A stretch of 64,000 bases of DNA from Kalaharituber pfeilii. Taxonomy: Eukaryota > Ascomycota > Pezizomycetes > Pezizales > Pezizaceae. The position numbers and the translations under genes were made by a program. The notes beneath the pieces are model-generated. The model had not been told where the DNA came from. It made no database searches and worked only from the letters and a program-made list of their open reading frames with translations. The stretch is from NCBI GenBank assembly GCA_015179045.1, contig WHUZ01000080.1, positions 124,001 to 188,000 on the forward strand, written 5' to 3'. Position 1 is the stretch's first letter. Each line of letters opens with the position of its first letter. Positions 53,773 to 64,000 of the stretch are shown in pieces.

Positions 53773-55928
53773 CCGGGATATTGCGCACATTTCGGTTACA
53801 ACAAAAATGACCTCCCAAAATTCAGAGAGTTATTCAAATGACTTCAAACTACATACAAAGTAATTAAATATATATAGAAATCTATCCCGCATGTTAGTTA
53901 AGCCTGTACAGTCTGGTAACTTGTCTCAATATCAGTGATATACCTTTCTGGACAGTACAGATAAACTAAAGCCCAACTCTTGCAGAATCATTTCCTAGGT
54001 CTTAATGTCATAGTAGAGGGTACTTTTGTGGGCGGAGATGATGTGGGTGACGTGGGAAAGAGGCAGCGGCTTGTTGGAGAGAGTGGTGACTGTTCAAACA
54101 TAGCATCCAAAGTGCTATAAAAGCTCTCTGAACAAGATGCAGAGATATCAGAGTCATCTATATCTGACCATGCTTCTGGTGACTCTGAGGAGATTCTGAC
54201 TTGTTTGGGAGTATGGAGAGAGTGCTGACGCTTGGTTTGAGCTGTTGGCTGCGGTAATTTGGACTCCTCTGGATGGTTTTTTGTGCTTTTTGTGACTCTT
54301 TGCTTCTGCCTTCTTTCTTAACTCAATAACATCTGCTCCAGTAATTGGTCCACTTGACTGAAAGCGTCTCTGGTCTTTAGTATTAAGGTCAATACTTCGC
54401 ATTTTGAGTTTGGTATTGAGGTCTCGCTCAATGTTAACCTCCGTCATAGCACCTAATGCTGTTGAAAAGATTTGGAGAAAGGATTTTTGATTTCTGATTG
54501 TGAAGCATTAGGAAGGTAGTCAAGAAAGCGAAAGGTGCGTCTTTTCAGTGCATTTGGTGTTCTTGGAGTGTAGGTGCTATGGGAGGAGCTTGGTCGTTTG
54601 GGGGTAGCCTGAGATTGCTTTACTGTAGAGAGATGCTGAATCTTGCCAATCGGTTTTTGGTAATTGATAGGATAAAGACCAGATCCTGCCCATCCAGCTT
54701 TGATATTCCGCTTGGTAAATGCTCGTATTCGTGCCCTCTTGAGCATTGGCCAAAAGTTTCCCTTTCTGATCACATCAAAATTATCCCTGGTATAGTTATC
54801 CACCTCTTTGCTATATGCAAACTGTAATGGTTCAAATAACCCTACATCTAAAGGCTGTAGTAAATGCGTAGAATGTGGAGGAAGAGAAAGAGTAATAATA
54901 TTATTTTCCATACACCAATAAATGAAATTCCCAAGTACAATGAGAAGCATGTCCATCCAATAAAAAAAGAAGAGGAAAACGCTTATCTGAATATTTTTGG
55001 ACTCTAGAAATGAAATGATTCTGCAAATAGTCAAGACTTATTTTATTATCTGTCCATCCTTTAGGTGAGTAGTTAAATCGTACTTCAGTATCATCTTCAT
55101 TAACACCAGTATACCACCCCATTATATGTGTTTTTCCCTTAAATATAATATATGGAGGTAGTACATTACCTGTCACATTAATAGTCTCAATATCTGTAAT
55201 CCATTCTCTATTACCATCTGTTCATTTCTTTGCTCTCCTCTTTCCCGCCCTACAAATTACCTTACACTTTCTTCCTTTTTCTAACATAAATTCTTTCTCA
55301 TCCATATTCCAAATATTCTTCGGAGGAATTTTATTTTCTTTCACTATTTTTCTGACCATTTCAATGAAATTCTTAACAACTTCAGGATTGTTTGCCATTA
55401 CCCGTTAACGTGCCAAGGTATTTGCTATGCACTTTTGAACCTCCGGATGCCTTTTGACAAACCTAGATATCCAATTCTCACCTACTTTTTTTTCCTAAGA
55501 ATTAAGCTAAGTGCAATTTCTTTCAGAGTACTATAATCAATAGGGAATCCCATATCATCTACCCGCTGAATATATGTCACTAATGCCTTCTCATCTTCTT
55601 TATTTAGATGCTGCTGACACTCATGACTTTCTCTATGAGAAATAGTCTTGCCTTTATACCTATATCTCAGCGTAGATGGAGGCAGTTCATAAAATGCAGC
55701 AGCCTTCCGAACTGATGGAAACTTACCCTCCTGCAACCCTTTAATCGCCTCCTGCATTTTCTTTTCTTTATTTACTCTCATTATTGAGTGCTAAAGACTT
55801 CCGGGAAGAATTTGAAGCCTTGTTGTTACCTTCTGTACCCCGCTGTTACGGTGTTGTTAAGTATAACCACGCTAGTTTGCTAGCGCCATGCCAAGTGCGC
55901 AACATCCCGGTAGTGCGCAATATCCCAG
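53773..55928 (-). mobile_element. pogo-like (Tc1/mariner superfamily) DNA transposon, 2156 bp
   Basis: Ends CCGGGATATTGCGCAC at 53773 and GTGCGCAATATCCCAG ending 55928, 15 of 16 complementary, each flanked by TA (53771-53772, 55929-55930). A second GTGCGCAACATCCCG motif lies just inside the right end. Contains one broken transposase on the minus strand. Confidence 0.85.
54154..55781 (-). pseudogene. pogo-like transposase, recently broken
   Basis: Minus strand, in order: MRVNKEKKMQEAIKGL then VRKAAAFYELPPSTLRYR (psq-type helix-turn-helix), a CENP-B-like second HTH (GENWISRFVKRHPEVQ), and a DDE domain with NIWNMDE, LFLLDGHASH and HLLQPLDVGLFEPLQ, the D-D-D triad of the pogo group; a basic tail follows. 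At least four lesions: a shift at about 55488 in a run of T, stops at about 55404 (TAA) and 55220 (TGA), and a shift at about 54905. Otherwise well conserved, so inactivation is recent. In life it cut and pasted the element at TA sites. Confidence 0.85.
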
Positions 55929-56009
55929 TAGCGTGCATTATATCAAAGCATTTGCACATAGTATGAGTCGAGTCGATATTGAGTTTTATAGCATATGTAC
56001 ATACTCGAC

Positions 56010-56195
56010 TCACACTAGCTCAGCTGCTGAGTAGTAGTTGTACATTACACATTGATTCAGTTACGCCGTATATATAACCCACACCAGCTCACTCAGCAGC
56101 CGAGTTGAGTACATGTTACAGCGTGACAAACCGGCTCAACTCGGACTCGCTCAGAAAAGCCGACTCAGAATTGACACTGAGTGCGAACGCTAGAT
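56010..56195. repeat. about 190-bp repeat, right copy
   Basis: Same orientation as 53500-53690, more diverged (CTCAGCTGCTGAGTAG, CTCACTCAGCAGCCGAG). The pogo-like element lies between the two. Confidence 0.65.
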
Positions 56196-56215
56196 CAGCT
56201 CAAGCAGATTATCTT

Positions 56216-56759
56216 TAAGCCCGATGCGTCGCATTATTCGTAGGGACTTCCAATTGCCGTATGTGTAGCATGCTCAATCGCCTAGAAAATTTTTCCAACC
56301 CCCCGTCCAGATTCTCAAATCTGGCAGATGCCCGCCCCCTCTGCGAGATTTTCAGATGCACAGAAATTTATGAACAAGAGAAGTTAGGCAACATAGAATT
56401 AAAACTGCATATCCTGTAATTTGCATATCTAACCTCAACACCAAAAAATTAAATATGTCAACGCCTCTTAAATCTACACCGAAATACCTCTGCGCCCATG
56501 GAAAGTCATCCATTGGTGTAGAGTACATGACAGATAGATTGGTGCCCGCCGTGCGGAGGTTGCTGCGGTGTGGCCATGTGTAATCAACTTTCCCCAAAGC
56601 GCTAACCACCATAGCCTCTTTTTTTTTGTCGTCACATACAGGCTGCCAGCTCTGGCAGTCCCAAGGGCATTTATACACCTCGCTTCCAACCTGGTCTGTG
56701 GTTATCTAGCGTTTAATCGACCAAAATAACGTTCGCGCCATAAAGACTTTGGTCCAGGG
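56216..56759 (+). promoter_or_regulatory. orphan copy of the ankyrin-HET gene 5' flank
   Basis: Segments in the same order as upstream of 46916: GCCCGATGCGTCGCATTATT (46010 region), GGTTGCTGCGGTGTGGCCAT (46645 region), ACCACCATAGCCTC, CATTTATACACCTCGCTTCC, AACCTGGTCTGTGG and TTTAATCGACCAAAATAACG. Similarity ends at 56728, close to where the gene's 5' UTR would continue, and no ankyrin sequence follows. A tail-B-like piece (CACATACAGGCTGCCAGCTC, TGGCAGTCCCAAGGG) sits directly upstream of its TATA box. Confidence 0.65.
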
Positions 56760-56821
56760 ACCCTACATAGCGAATAGCGGGAAGCGGGGTTATGTGATAG
56801 GGAGAAAAAAAAAAAAAAAAA
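56760..56821 (+). mobile_element. tail B copy
   Basis: ACCCTACATAGCGAATAGCG, GGAAGCGGGGTTATGTGATA, then about 18 A. It truncates the orphan promoter copy. Target duplication not identified. Confidence 0.65.
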
Positions 56822-57534
56822 GGCTCCCCCGGCTCTAATCTCTTCTCTCATAGGATGTATTCCACGCTCTGTACTAACGCGAACCTTCGCAGTGAACTCT
56901 AGAGCAATCCCAGCAGTAAGCGTGTAACTTCCTCTGATACATAGAATTTCAGTTACAGTTTCTCAATCCGGCATCGCTGACTGTTAATTACCATTGACTT
57001 TGGCTTTGCATTCCCTCGCCAATACTGTACCCCGCTCCTGCTTGCCCACTCAAGATGTTTCAATGCGCCATTTGTAATTTATTTGGGGTCTCCCTGTCTT
57101 AGCAGTATCCTAGTCTCGCAGTATCCCCCCCCCCCCGATATTCCAGGATAATTTTTTGCACTTGTCTGCTCCCTTTCTGGGATGATTCTACATTTATAAG
57201 CTACCGTACTACTACTCTCCTAGTTTTATCCCCATCCTGTCGGTGGTAATGGGCGGAGTCAGAGAATTGCGGGTGCGGGGGGGTACAGGCTGGGGAGCAT
57301 TTAGCTTTCCGGTGCTGTCAGGAGAGATTTCGTCTAGAAGAGTTTAGAGACTGGGGAGACATGGAAAAGAACTAGAAACGAACGGCAGAGAATCGGGAGG
57401 AGTGGGATGAACTGTAGAGGTTCTTTTCCGAGGATTAAGTTTTAGTGGTCGGGGGACGGAAAGTAGGGTGGGCGATGTCGTGTACTGAGAAAGTTTCTTT
57501 GAGCCTGTCTCCGGGCTATGAGGGCTTGCCCAGG

Positions 57535-57590
57535 GACCCTGCCATGGCTTCGTGCTGCAAGCGGGGCTATGTATCTAAAAAAAGAAAAGC
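57535..57590 (+). mobile_element. tail B copy
   Basis: GGACCCTGCCATGGCTTCGT, GCTGCAAGCGGGGCTATGTA, TCT and an A-rich end interrupted by G. Confidence 0.65.
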
Positions 57591-58579
57591 CAGTCGTAAT
57601 GCACCTGGATATTTTTGTATTGCCACTGCTGGAGACTTCGTAAGTTATGTGTCCGCCTTTAGTGGCTACTGCAGATATCTATGCCAGTATACTGCTGTAG
57701 ATGTTCCTCCGCTTGCCTATACGACCTTTCTCAATCTACTCGCCATTTCAGATGGCCTTACCTATTGCAGTCTCCTATCGAGCTGCTTACCAGGTAAGTT
57801 CCCAATCTACAGTATTTTCGCTTCTTACAGTTACCTTTTCCCGCTCATCCAGCGGGAAGCTATATCGGAGGGAAAGGAATGGGCGTATAGACTTCAGGCA
57901 CGCAACAGCCTGGTTATGGTAATATTATATGGCTAGATAAGGAGTAGCGTAGGCAATAACTACTCTGACATATTGGACTTACCTAGTAGTCGCCAGCAAT
58001 AACGTATTGTAGCACACGCAGATACAAGTATTTATATATACTGGATAGCGACCTAGCACCATCTGCACTAGGTCTCACGTCGAGTAACTGCTGTTCTGGA
58101 CATAAAAAATAACCACGAAACTAATAATTAGGAAACGAAGAACGAACATGAAAGTTACAATGGTGCTCAAAGAACACACAAAAAAAAAATAGGACTAAGA
58201 CTTGATTATGCACCAACGCATCACTCAATCCAAAAGGAGAAAATTAACATAAGAGAGGGAGGGTGCTCAGCAAGTTAAGGGATAAATAGATAGAAAAGAT
58301 TCTTCAAAATAAATAGTGAACGTAATTGAAGATAAGAAGACAGAAAGTCCCGCTACAATAGATTGTAATATCTCGTGTTCCAATCTCCACATCAATCCAA
58401 TTCAATTGAACCTGTATAACGTGTTGCATGAATTTTAATGTCAAGTTTCGAAGTTTCTTGGTGCGTGCATATTATTCAAAACCCTGATAGCGTATCTGTT
58501 AACAACAATTTCACACAAACTCATCGCCACAAGCATTCGATGATTACTAGGGAGAGGTTGACGCCCACCTACCGAAACA
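57591..58579. other. intergenic, 3' flank of the NACHT-ankyrin gene
   Basis: No recognisable gene. An ORF at 57445-57936 crosses the tail B insertion and is not supported. Confidence 0.5.
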
Positions 58580-61500
58580 TCAGTTTACCGCATTATGGTC
58601 CCGATCGTCTGCGGTCACTCCACCAGCTGCACGGAGCACCTGTGCAACGTCATCATGACCATTTTTTAGTGAAAGGTCAAGAGCAGTGAGGCTTGAGGAC
58701 CCGGTGGCTGTATTAACTTCTGCCCCTGCTCCAAGAAGCAGCTTTACAATCTCAACATGCCCTTGTTTGGAAGCGAGCTGAAGGGTTGTATATTCATACG
58801 AATTCTGTTCATTGGCATCTGCCCCCGCAGCAAGAAGCAGCTTCACAATCTCAACGTGGCCATTGCTGGAAGCACCCTGAAGGGCTGCACCTCTCCGTCC
58901 ATTCACATCTGCCCCCGCAGCAAGGAGCAGCTTCACAATCTCAATGTGGCCGTTGCTGGAAGCCCCCTGAAGGGCTGTATCACTATATCTTCCCTGGACA
59001 TTGACATCTGCCCCCGCAGCAAGAAGCAGATTCACAATCTCAATGTGGCCGTTGCTGGAAGCACCCTGAAGCGCTATATTATCATATCTTCCCTTGACAT
59101 TGACATCTGCCCCCGCAGCAAGAAGCAGATTCACAATCTCAATGTGGCCGTTACTGGAAGCACCCTGAAGGGCTGTATTATCATAGCTTCCCTTGACATT
59201 GACATCTGCCCCCGCAGCAAGAAGCAGATTCACAATTTCAACGTGGCCGTTGCTGGAAGCACCCTGAAGGGCTGAATTATCATATCTTCCCTTGACATTG
59301 ACATCTGCCCCGGCAGCAAGAAGCAGCTTCACAATCTCAACGTGGCCATTGCTGGAAGCACCCCGAAGGGCTGCACCGCTCCATCTATTCACATCTGCCC
59401 CTGCAGCAAGAAGCAGCTTCACAATCTCAATGTGGCCGTTGCTAGCAGCGCCGTCAAGGACTCTACCACTGAATTCATCGACATCTGCCCCCGCAGCAAG
59501 AAGCAGCTTCACAATCTCAATGTGGCCGTTGCTGGAAGCACCCCGAAGGGCTGCACCGATCCATCCATTCACATCTGCCCCTGCAGCAAGAAGCAGATTC
59601 ACAATCTCAGCGTGACCGTTGCTGGAAGCCCCCTGAAGGGCTGTACTATATCTTCCCTTGACATTGACGTCTGCCCCCGCAGCAAGAAGTAGCTTCACAA
59701 TCTCAACGTGGCCATTGGTGGAAGCCCCCTGAAGGGCTGTATCACTATTTCCTTCCTTGACATTGACATCTACCCCCGCAGCAAGAAGCAGCTTCACAAT
59801 CTCAATGTGGCCGTTGCTGGAAGCACCCCGAATGGCTGTACCGCTCTCTCTATTCACATCTGCCCTCGCAGCAAGAAGCAGCTTCACAATCTCAATGTGG
59901 CCGTTGCTGGAAGCACCCCGAAGGGCTGCTCCGCTCGCTGCATTCACATCTGCCCCTGCAGCAAGAAGCAGCTGCACAATCTCAATGTGGCCGTTGTTAG
60001 AAGGGCCCTCAAGGACTCTACCTCTCCCTCCATTGACATCTGCCCCCGCGGAAAGAAACAGCTTCAAAACCTCACCACGACCCCACATTGCAGCATGTTG
60101 AAGAGGCAATCCCCCATCTGCCCCTGGTCTATTTACGTCGGCACCTGCTGCTAAAAGCTGCTTTGCAATTTCGCAGTGACCAGCTTTCGCAGCTGCGCAC
60201 AGCGGTTCATCTAAAAGTCCTTCTATCGGTAGGTAGGGGAAGTCGATTAGAGATGACAGGAGTAGCTTAACTATTTCTACATGCCCATTCTTTGATGCGA
60301 TTATAAGTGACGGGACATTGAAGCCCTCCTTTGGCTTAGCTCCTGCGGCTAGAAGTATTTCAACGACCCCCGTATGACCATTTTCGGATGCTTTTGTAAG
60401 TAAGAACTCTCCAAGCGCATTGTGGGTATTATTATCGTTATGCGGTGTTAGGAGCCTCCTCACAAACTCAACTAGTCCATGCTCCGCGGCTATATGAAGT
60501 GCAATGGCAGTGTGAGTGTTGCTCATTTGTGGCCAGCCTGGAACGGATTGCTCGACACGATGATCCTGGTCATAGGTGATGAGTGCCTGTAGGAGTCGCT
60601 CGAAAACCTCCACATGTCCATTCCGGGCCGCACAGTTCAACGCTTGAGCGATTATGCTGGTTAGACCATCTGCTTGGCTAACCAGTCCTTGATCCAATAT
60701 ATCGCTGACGAATTGCTTTTGTCCAGCTTCTGCAGCCGCTAAAAGTAAAGCGCTCCACTTCGTTGAAGCTCCTTCGAGGATAAGTCTCTGAACAACTGCG
60801 AGATGTCCAGCAGTACATGCCGAATGAACAGCCCGGTCTAGATAATCTGGACCGTACTCAAGACCAATCTGTTCACCAGCATGTAAAAGGTATTCAATAG
60901 TTGTTAGGTGTCTTAGGTGTCCTCTTGATGCAGCAGCCATGAGAGCAGTTTGTGTTTCACCCGTTCCAGGCAATTGAAATTCGAAGTCCAATTGGGAACC
61001 TTTGCTGAGGTAGAAGTCAATGAGATAAGGGAGTCCAAGTGCAGCGGAGACCAGTAGAGGCATCTGAGACACTTCGCATTCGTATTTCTCGGCGACGGCA
61101 GTCCTAGAAAGGAAATATTCGACATACTGAAGTGAAGCAGTTTCCGAGCCCAATTCTTGAAATATGAGTTGAACTAGGGGATCATGTGAGTTGTGAACTG
61201 CCCATTTGAAGCGCTCGTAATGTGGGTCTCCGGTTGATGGTGAATTGGGTGGCCACGGAAGTTTGACTATGTCAAGACCATTGAGGACTAGATTGCGAAA
61301 CCAAGTCCAATATGTCTTCTGGATAATGGGGCTGGACTGAAGTACGACTGGTAATTCTTTGCAATGATTCAGCCAGTTCTGCATAATATAATCGAATAAA
61401 GTTGGTATAGTTTCATTTTTGTCTGCCCCTTGTACAGCAGAAGCAGGGTTAGACAATTGAATGTTGACCTGGCCGGGACCACAGTTTCCCAAGGATCTTC

Positions 61501-63897
61501 CAGGAACATGACGAGAGGCAGTAGCAATAAAACCTTTCCTCAATTCCGGTGGCATCAAATGAGGTGCTGGTACTGGAATTGTAAATTGCTTTGGTTTTGA
61601 CGATGGTATAAGTTGAGTCTGGAGGTCTTGAAAATGTAAGTATTGTAGGCATCGTGTAGCTACATGTAGTTGTGCTGTATCTACATCAATATGGAACTCC
61701 TCGAGGTTTGTTGGGAGTTTGTATGTGTGCAGAAAAGCTACCACAGTTGAGTCTATGAAGCTGACCGTTGACGAATCACAAGCTGGCTCTTGCACTACCA
61801 AAAAATTCCCACAAGCCTCAATCACTTTGTCTAGGCTTGGAGGAATACGGTTTAGTATTTGTATTCGTGTGATATCACCGTCTCTGATACACACTGCCTC
61901 CGCAAGTTCACGTAGTGACAAGCGCCTCTTCGATGTGGCGAGCCATCGAAAAGCTTCAATTGCAATGTCCTTATTGCACCGTTGAACAATACGTTCTAGC
62001 ATCCTTAGGTAGGTTTCAGCCAAGCTATGAGGCAACGTTTGCAACGCCTCTCGTATTGCTTCGTCATTGAGCTGCCTACAAATATCGAGTATTTGTGATT
62101 TGACCCACAAAAACCTGAGTTAGGATATAGTATTTAGTACTTCACTATTAAGTATAGAAACCAGAGTTCAACTTATAAACTCACCTTCCTTCAACGCCGA
62201 TCGTTAATGCCTTCTTGATTTCTTCAATCATTGTGGGGCTCTGCAGTTGTAATCTCCCATCATCCAAATGCTTCTTCAGCGTTTCATCAATATACGCCAC
62301 AATCTCAGGGCGTAACTGAACATTGTCGAGGGATATTGAGATAGCAGTGGGAAGCTTCCTGGTTAAATATACCTCTTTGCGGCTCGAAAGATAGATCTTA
62401 ATGCATCGTCGCAGACTCAATAAGTTCTCAAACAACTCAACTATCTTTGTTTGAACATCATCCGGACACTCGTCAATGCCATCAAATATCAGATATGAGC
62501 AATTTGGTATTCTCAGAGTGCGAATGAGAAGATCTTGCCATGAAGTAAGAAGTGGAATACCGTTCCATCGCTGGAAGAAATCTGCTAACTGCTGTTCGAA
62601 TTCAGTGGTACCATGGAAAACTGAGAGCGCCTGCTTAATCAAGCTTCTTATAATTACTTCGAACTTGAGTGATTTGTCATCCCAGAATGAACAGAAAAAG
62701 TAGCCAATGAACGTTTTTCTTGATCTACTGGTACCACTGGTTTGGGTATCGAAGAGGTTATTCACAACTGAGGTCGCCAAAACTGATTTTCCTGATCCCG
62801 CTATTGTAACGAATGAGTTGTATTGCCATTAGCCATTTGACCTGCACCAAAGAGAAGCCTAGTAATATTCAGATCGGGCGGCATATAACGAATATTAGAG
62901 AAGTGGGGAAGAAATACAAAATGTAGGAAAGAAGGAAATAGGCAACAAATATTATACATACGTATTCCGTAGCACCATAGAAGTGAAGGTACTGAGGATT
63001 GAATCCATTCCTTATATTCATGCATTTCATACAGCCATTCCCCAGTACGTGGATGACTGGTGTTCGCGTAATCTAGGAATATTTCTGTATGATCGTAGTT
63101 GGATATCCGTTTGAGTAGCATTTGACGGTCATCGTCTGCCCATACATATTCCATCAATTCAGTGCCTTGTTAGCTTCGCTAAGGTAAAATGTAGTGATAA
63201 AAAAACCATGGTAAGAAGCGGCCCAACTTACACTTTTTTTGAGCGTCCCTCCTTCGTTCCAGTTGTTGCAGCTGACGTTCATTTCCTGATGCTCACAAAT
63301 AAGCACTTTGTAACATCTTCTAGACATGTCATGTGGAGTTACCATTTTCCCCTGCCTCTAGTCGCCTCAGGAGAGACACTCCTACATCGAACTTCCACTC
63401 CAATTTGGTGTTAAAAAGCACCTGTTGCTGCCTCGCCTTCCTTCCTTCATCCTCCTTCGCAAGAATAATTTGGTACTCCACAATTTTCTGCTGGAATAGG
63501 AGCTTTTTTTCCGCATCTTGGAACTCATTCTGCACTGGACGCAGCATCGCTTTGAGTACCATCCTGGCACCTAGATAAATAGCAAACTGTTAGCGCAATC
63601 GCTTGTCGTATTGTACAATTGGGTACTTGTGGGGTCTTACCTGAGCTACGCAGATATTCAATCGCATTTGCACAGAAATCCACTACCTGGGCATAGTACT
63701 CCAGGACTGCCTCTTGAAGAGGCTCAGATTGCGGCCATAGCTCTTGAAATTCTTTGAAAATGGGCCATCGCTGCCCCACCCTCTCCAATAACTCTGTGAG
63801 CTCACTGAAGTATTGAACGAAGTTCTGTGCTGTCTATTCCAAAATCTCAGCACTTGTGAAAGTTCTTCTGGCACACACAAAGTCGTACGGCGAATTC
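58580..63897 (-). CDS. NACHT-ankyrin STAND/NLR protein, six exons, N-terminus possibly damaged
   Basis: Exons on the minus strand by splice motifs and frame: about 63897-63642, 63570-63343, 63285-63232 (54 nt), 63165-62962, 62800-62185, 62114-58580. A helical N-terminus (RWPIFKEFQELWPQSEPLQE, AKEDEGRKARQQQ coiled coil; resembles DUF7708-type regions) precedes NACHT: Walker A GIPGSGKS formed across the fourth junction, Walker B YLIFDGIDEC, sensor IYLSSRKE. A winged-helix block (LRELAEAVCIRDGD) follows, then about 23 ankyrin repeats, the last 15 nearly identical (GHIEIVKLLLAAGADVN) in 30- and 33/34-residue versions. NACHT proteins oligomerise when the repeats sense a ligand and can trigger regulated cell death. 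The first ATG frame (MNSPYDFVCARRTF) meets TAG at about 63836, and the roughly 80 residues usual there are missing, so the true first exon is uncertain or deleted. Confidence 0.85.
58700..60110 (-). repeat. near-identical ankyrin-coding tandem repeats (90/99-102 nt)
   Basis: About 15 units share the core GGCCACATTGAGATTGTGAA type coding (plus strand CTTCACAATCTCAATGTGGC repeated). Two unit lengths alternate: 30 codons with a short turn (e.g. NGRRGAALQGASSNG) and 33-34 codons with a longer loop (NVKGRYDNTALQGASSNG). Differences concentrate in the loop residues, while the helices stay constant. Confidence 0.85.
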
Positions 63898-64000
63898 ATG
63901 AGAAGGATAAGGTCTTTAATATACCATGAAGAGAAGTAGATAGGCAAGGCTCCGTTAGAGAAGCCAGAGGCGGGGAGGGAAGAAGAGAGGGCGGAGGCAC
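63898..64000 (-). other. probable 5' UTR/promoter edge of the NACHT-ankyrin gene
   Basis: Pyrimidine-rich on the minus strand (CCTCCGCCCTCTCTTCTTCC) with GGTATATTAAAG at about 63925; window ends here. Confidence 0.35.

Noticed and set aside
57445..57936. 163-codon ORF
   Set aside because: Runs through a tail B insertion and its A-rich end, so it is not a natural gene.
58757..60154. Plus-strand ORFs of 107-172 codons across the NACHT-ankyrin repeats
   Set aside because: Same repeat-shadow effect (90/99-nt units); the minus-strand frame is the one with conserved ankyrin motifs.

Overview
This is eukaryotic, almost certainly filamentous-ascomycete (Pezizomycotina) DNA. Evidence: short GT-AG introns (about 50-210 nt), a HET-domain ankyrin protein, a multi-exon NACHT-ankyrin STAND/NLR gene, a DUF4419 gene and Tad-like non-LTR retrotransposons carrying RNase H. 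The very high density of young and old transposons suggests a repeat-inflated genome such as those of Pezizales, but the species cannot be named from sequence alone. I saw no rRNA, tRNA, CRISPR or prokaryotic signal.

Layout. 0.1-1.5 kb: a Tc1/mariner element with long inverted repeats and a nested LINE fragment. 3.1-9.05 kb and 18.1-23.1 kb: two arms of one segmental duplication, each carrying a five-exon gene for the same multi-pass membrane protein with a Ser/Thr-rich ectodomain (5154-7940 and 19786-22365). 9-18 kb between the arms: LINE fragments of two families, a Mutator-like non-autonomous element (11439-12772), minisatellites and an inverted repeat around a truncated LINE B. 23.1-24.4 kb: a decayed LINE. 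25.1-28.0 kb: a DUF4419 gene split by a 1.18-kb LINE and a 58-bp retrotransposed tail. 28.7-34 kb: more LINE fragments and an inverted second copy of the Mutator-like element (30876-32817) with a nested MITE. 34.9-35.4 kb: a small intact gene. 35.5-46 kb: gene-poor DNA with transposon scraps. 46.9-51.4 kb: the ankyrin-HET gene. 52-57.6 kb: LINE pieces, a pogo-like transposon and an orphan copy of the ankyrin-HET promoter. 58.6-63.9 kb, minus strand: the NACHT-ankyrin gene, convergent with the ankyrin-HET gene.

Two recurring retrotransposon 3' tails tie the window together. Tail A (consensus CGCCATAGCCC then AGGGCGG then GCGAG, then TAATGATA and poly-A) ends the LINE A copies. Tail B (CCCTGCCATAGGC then GCCTGTATGCGGGG then TTACGTGA and poly-A) ends the LINE B copies. 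Both can fold into a two-stem hairpin. Both also occur alone, as insertions of only about 40-120 bp with perfect or near-perfect target-site duplications.

The two repeat-rich proteins look like fungal self/non-self recognition receptors (HET and NACHT as effector/switch modules, ankyrin arrays as sensors). Their repeats are nearly identical at DNA level, the signature of ongoing repeat shuffling. The duplicated membrane-protein genes could be cell-surface proteins, but their function is unknown. All exon joins were made by eye from splice motifs and reading-frame consistency, without transcript evidence.
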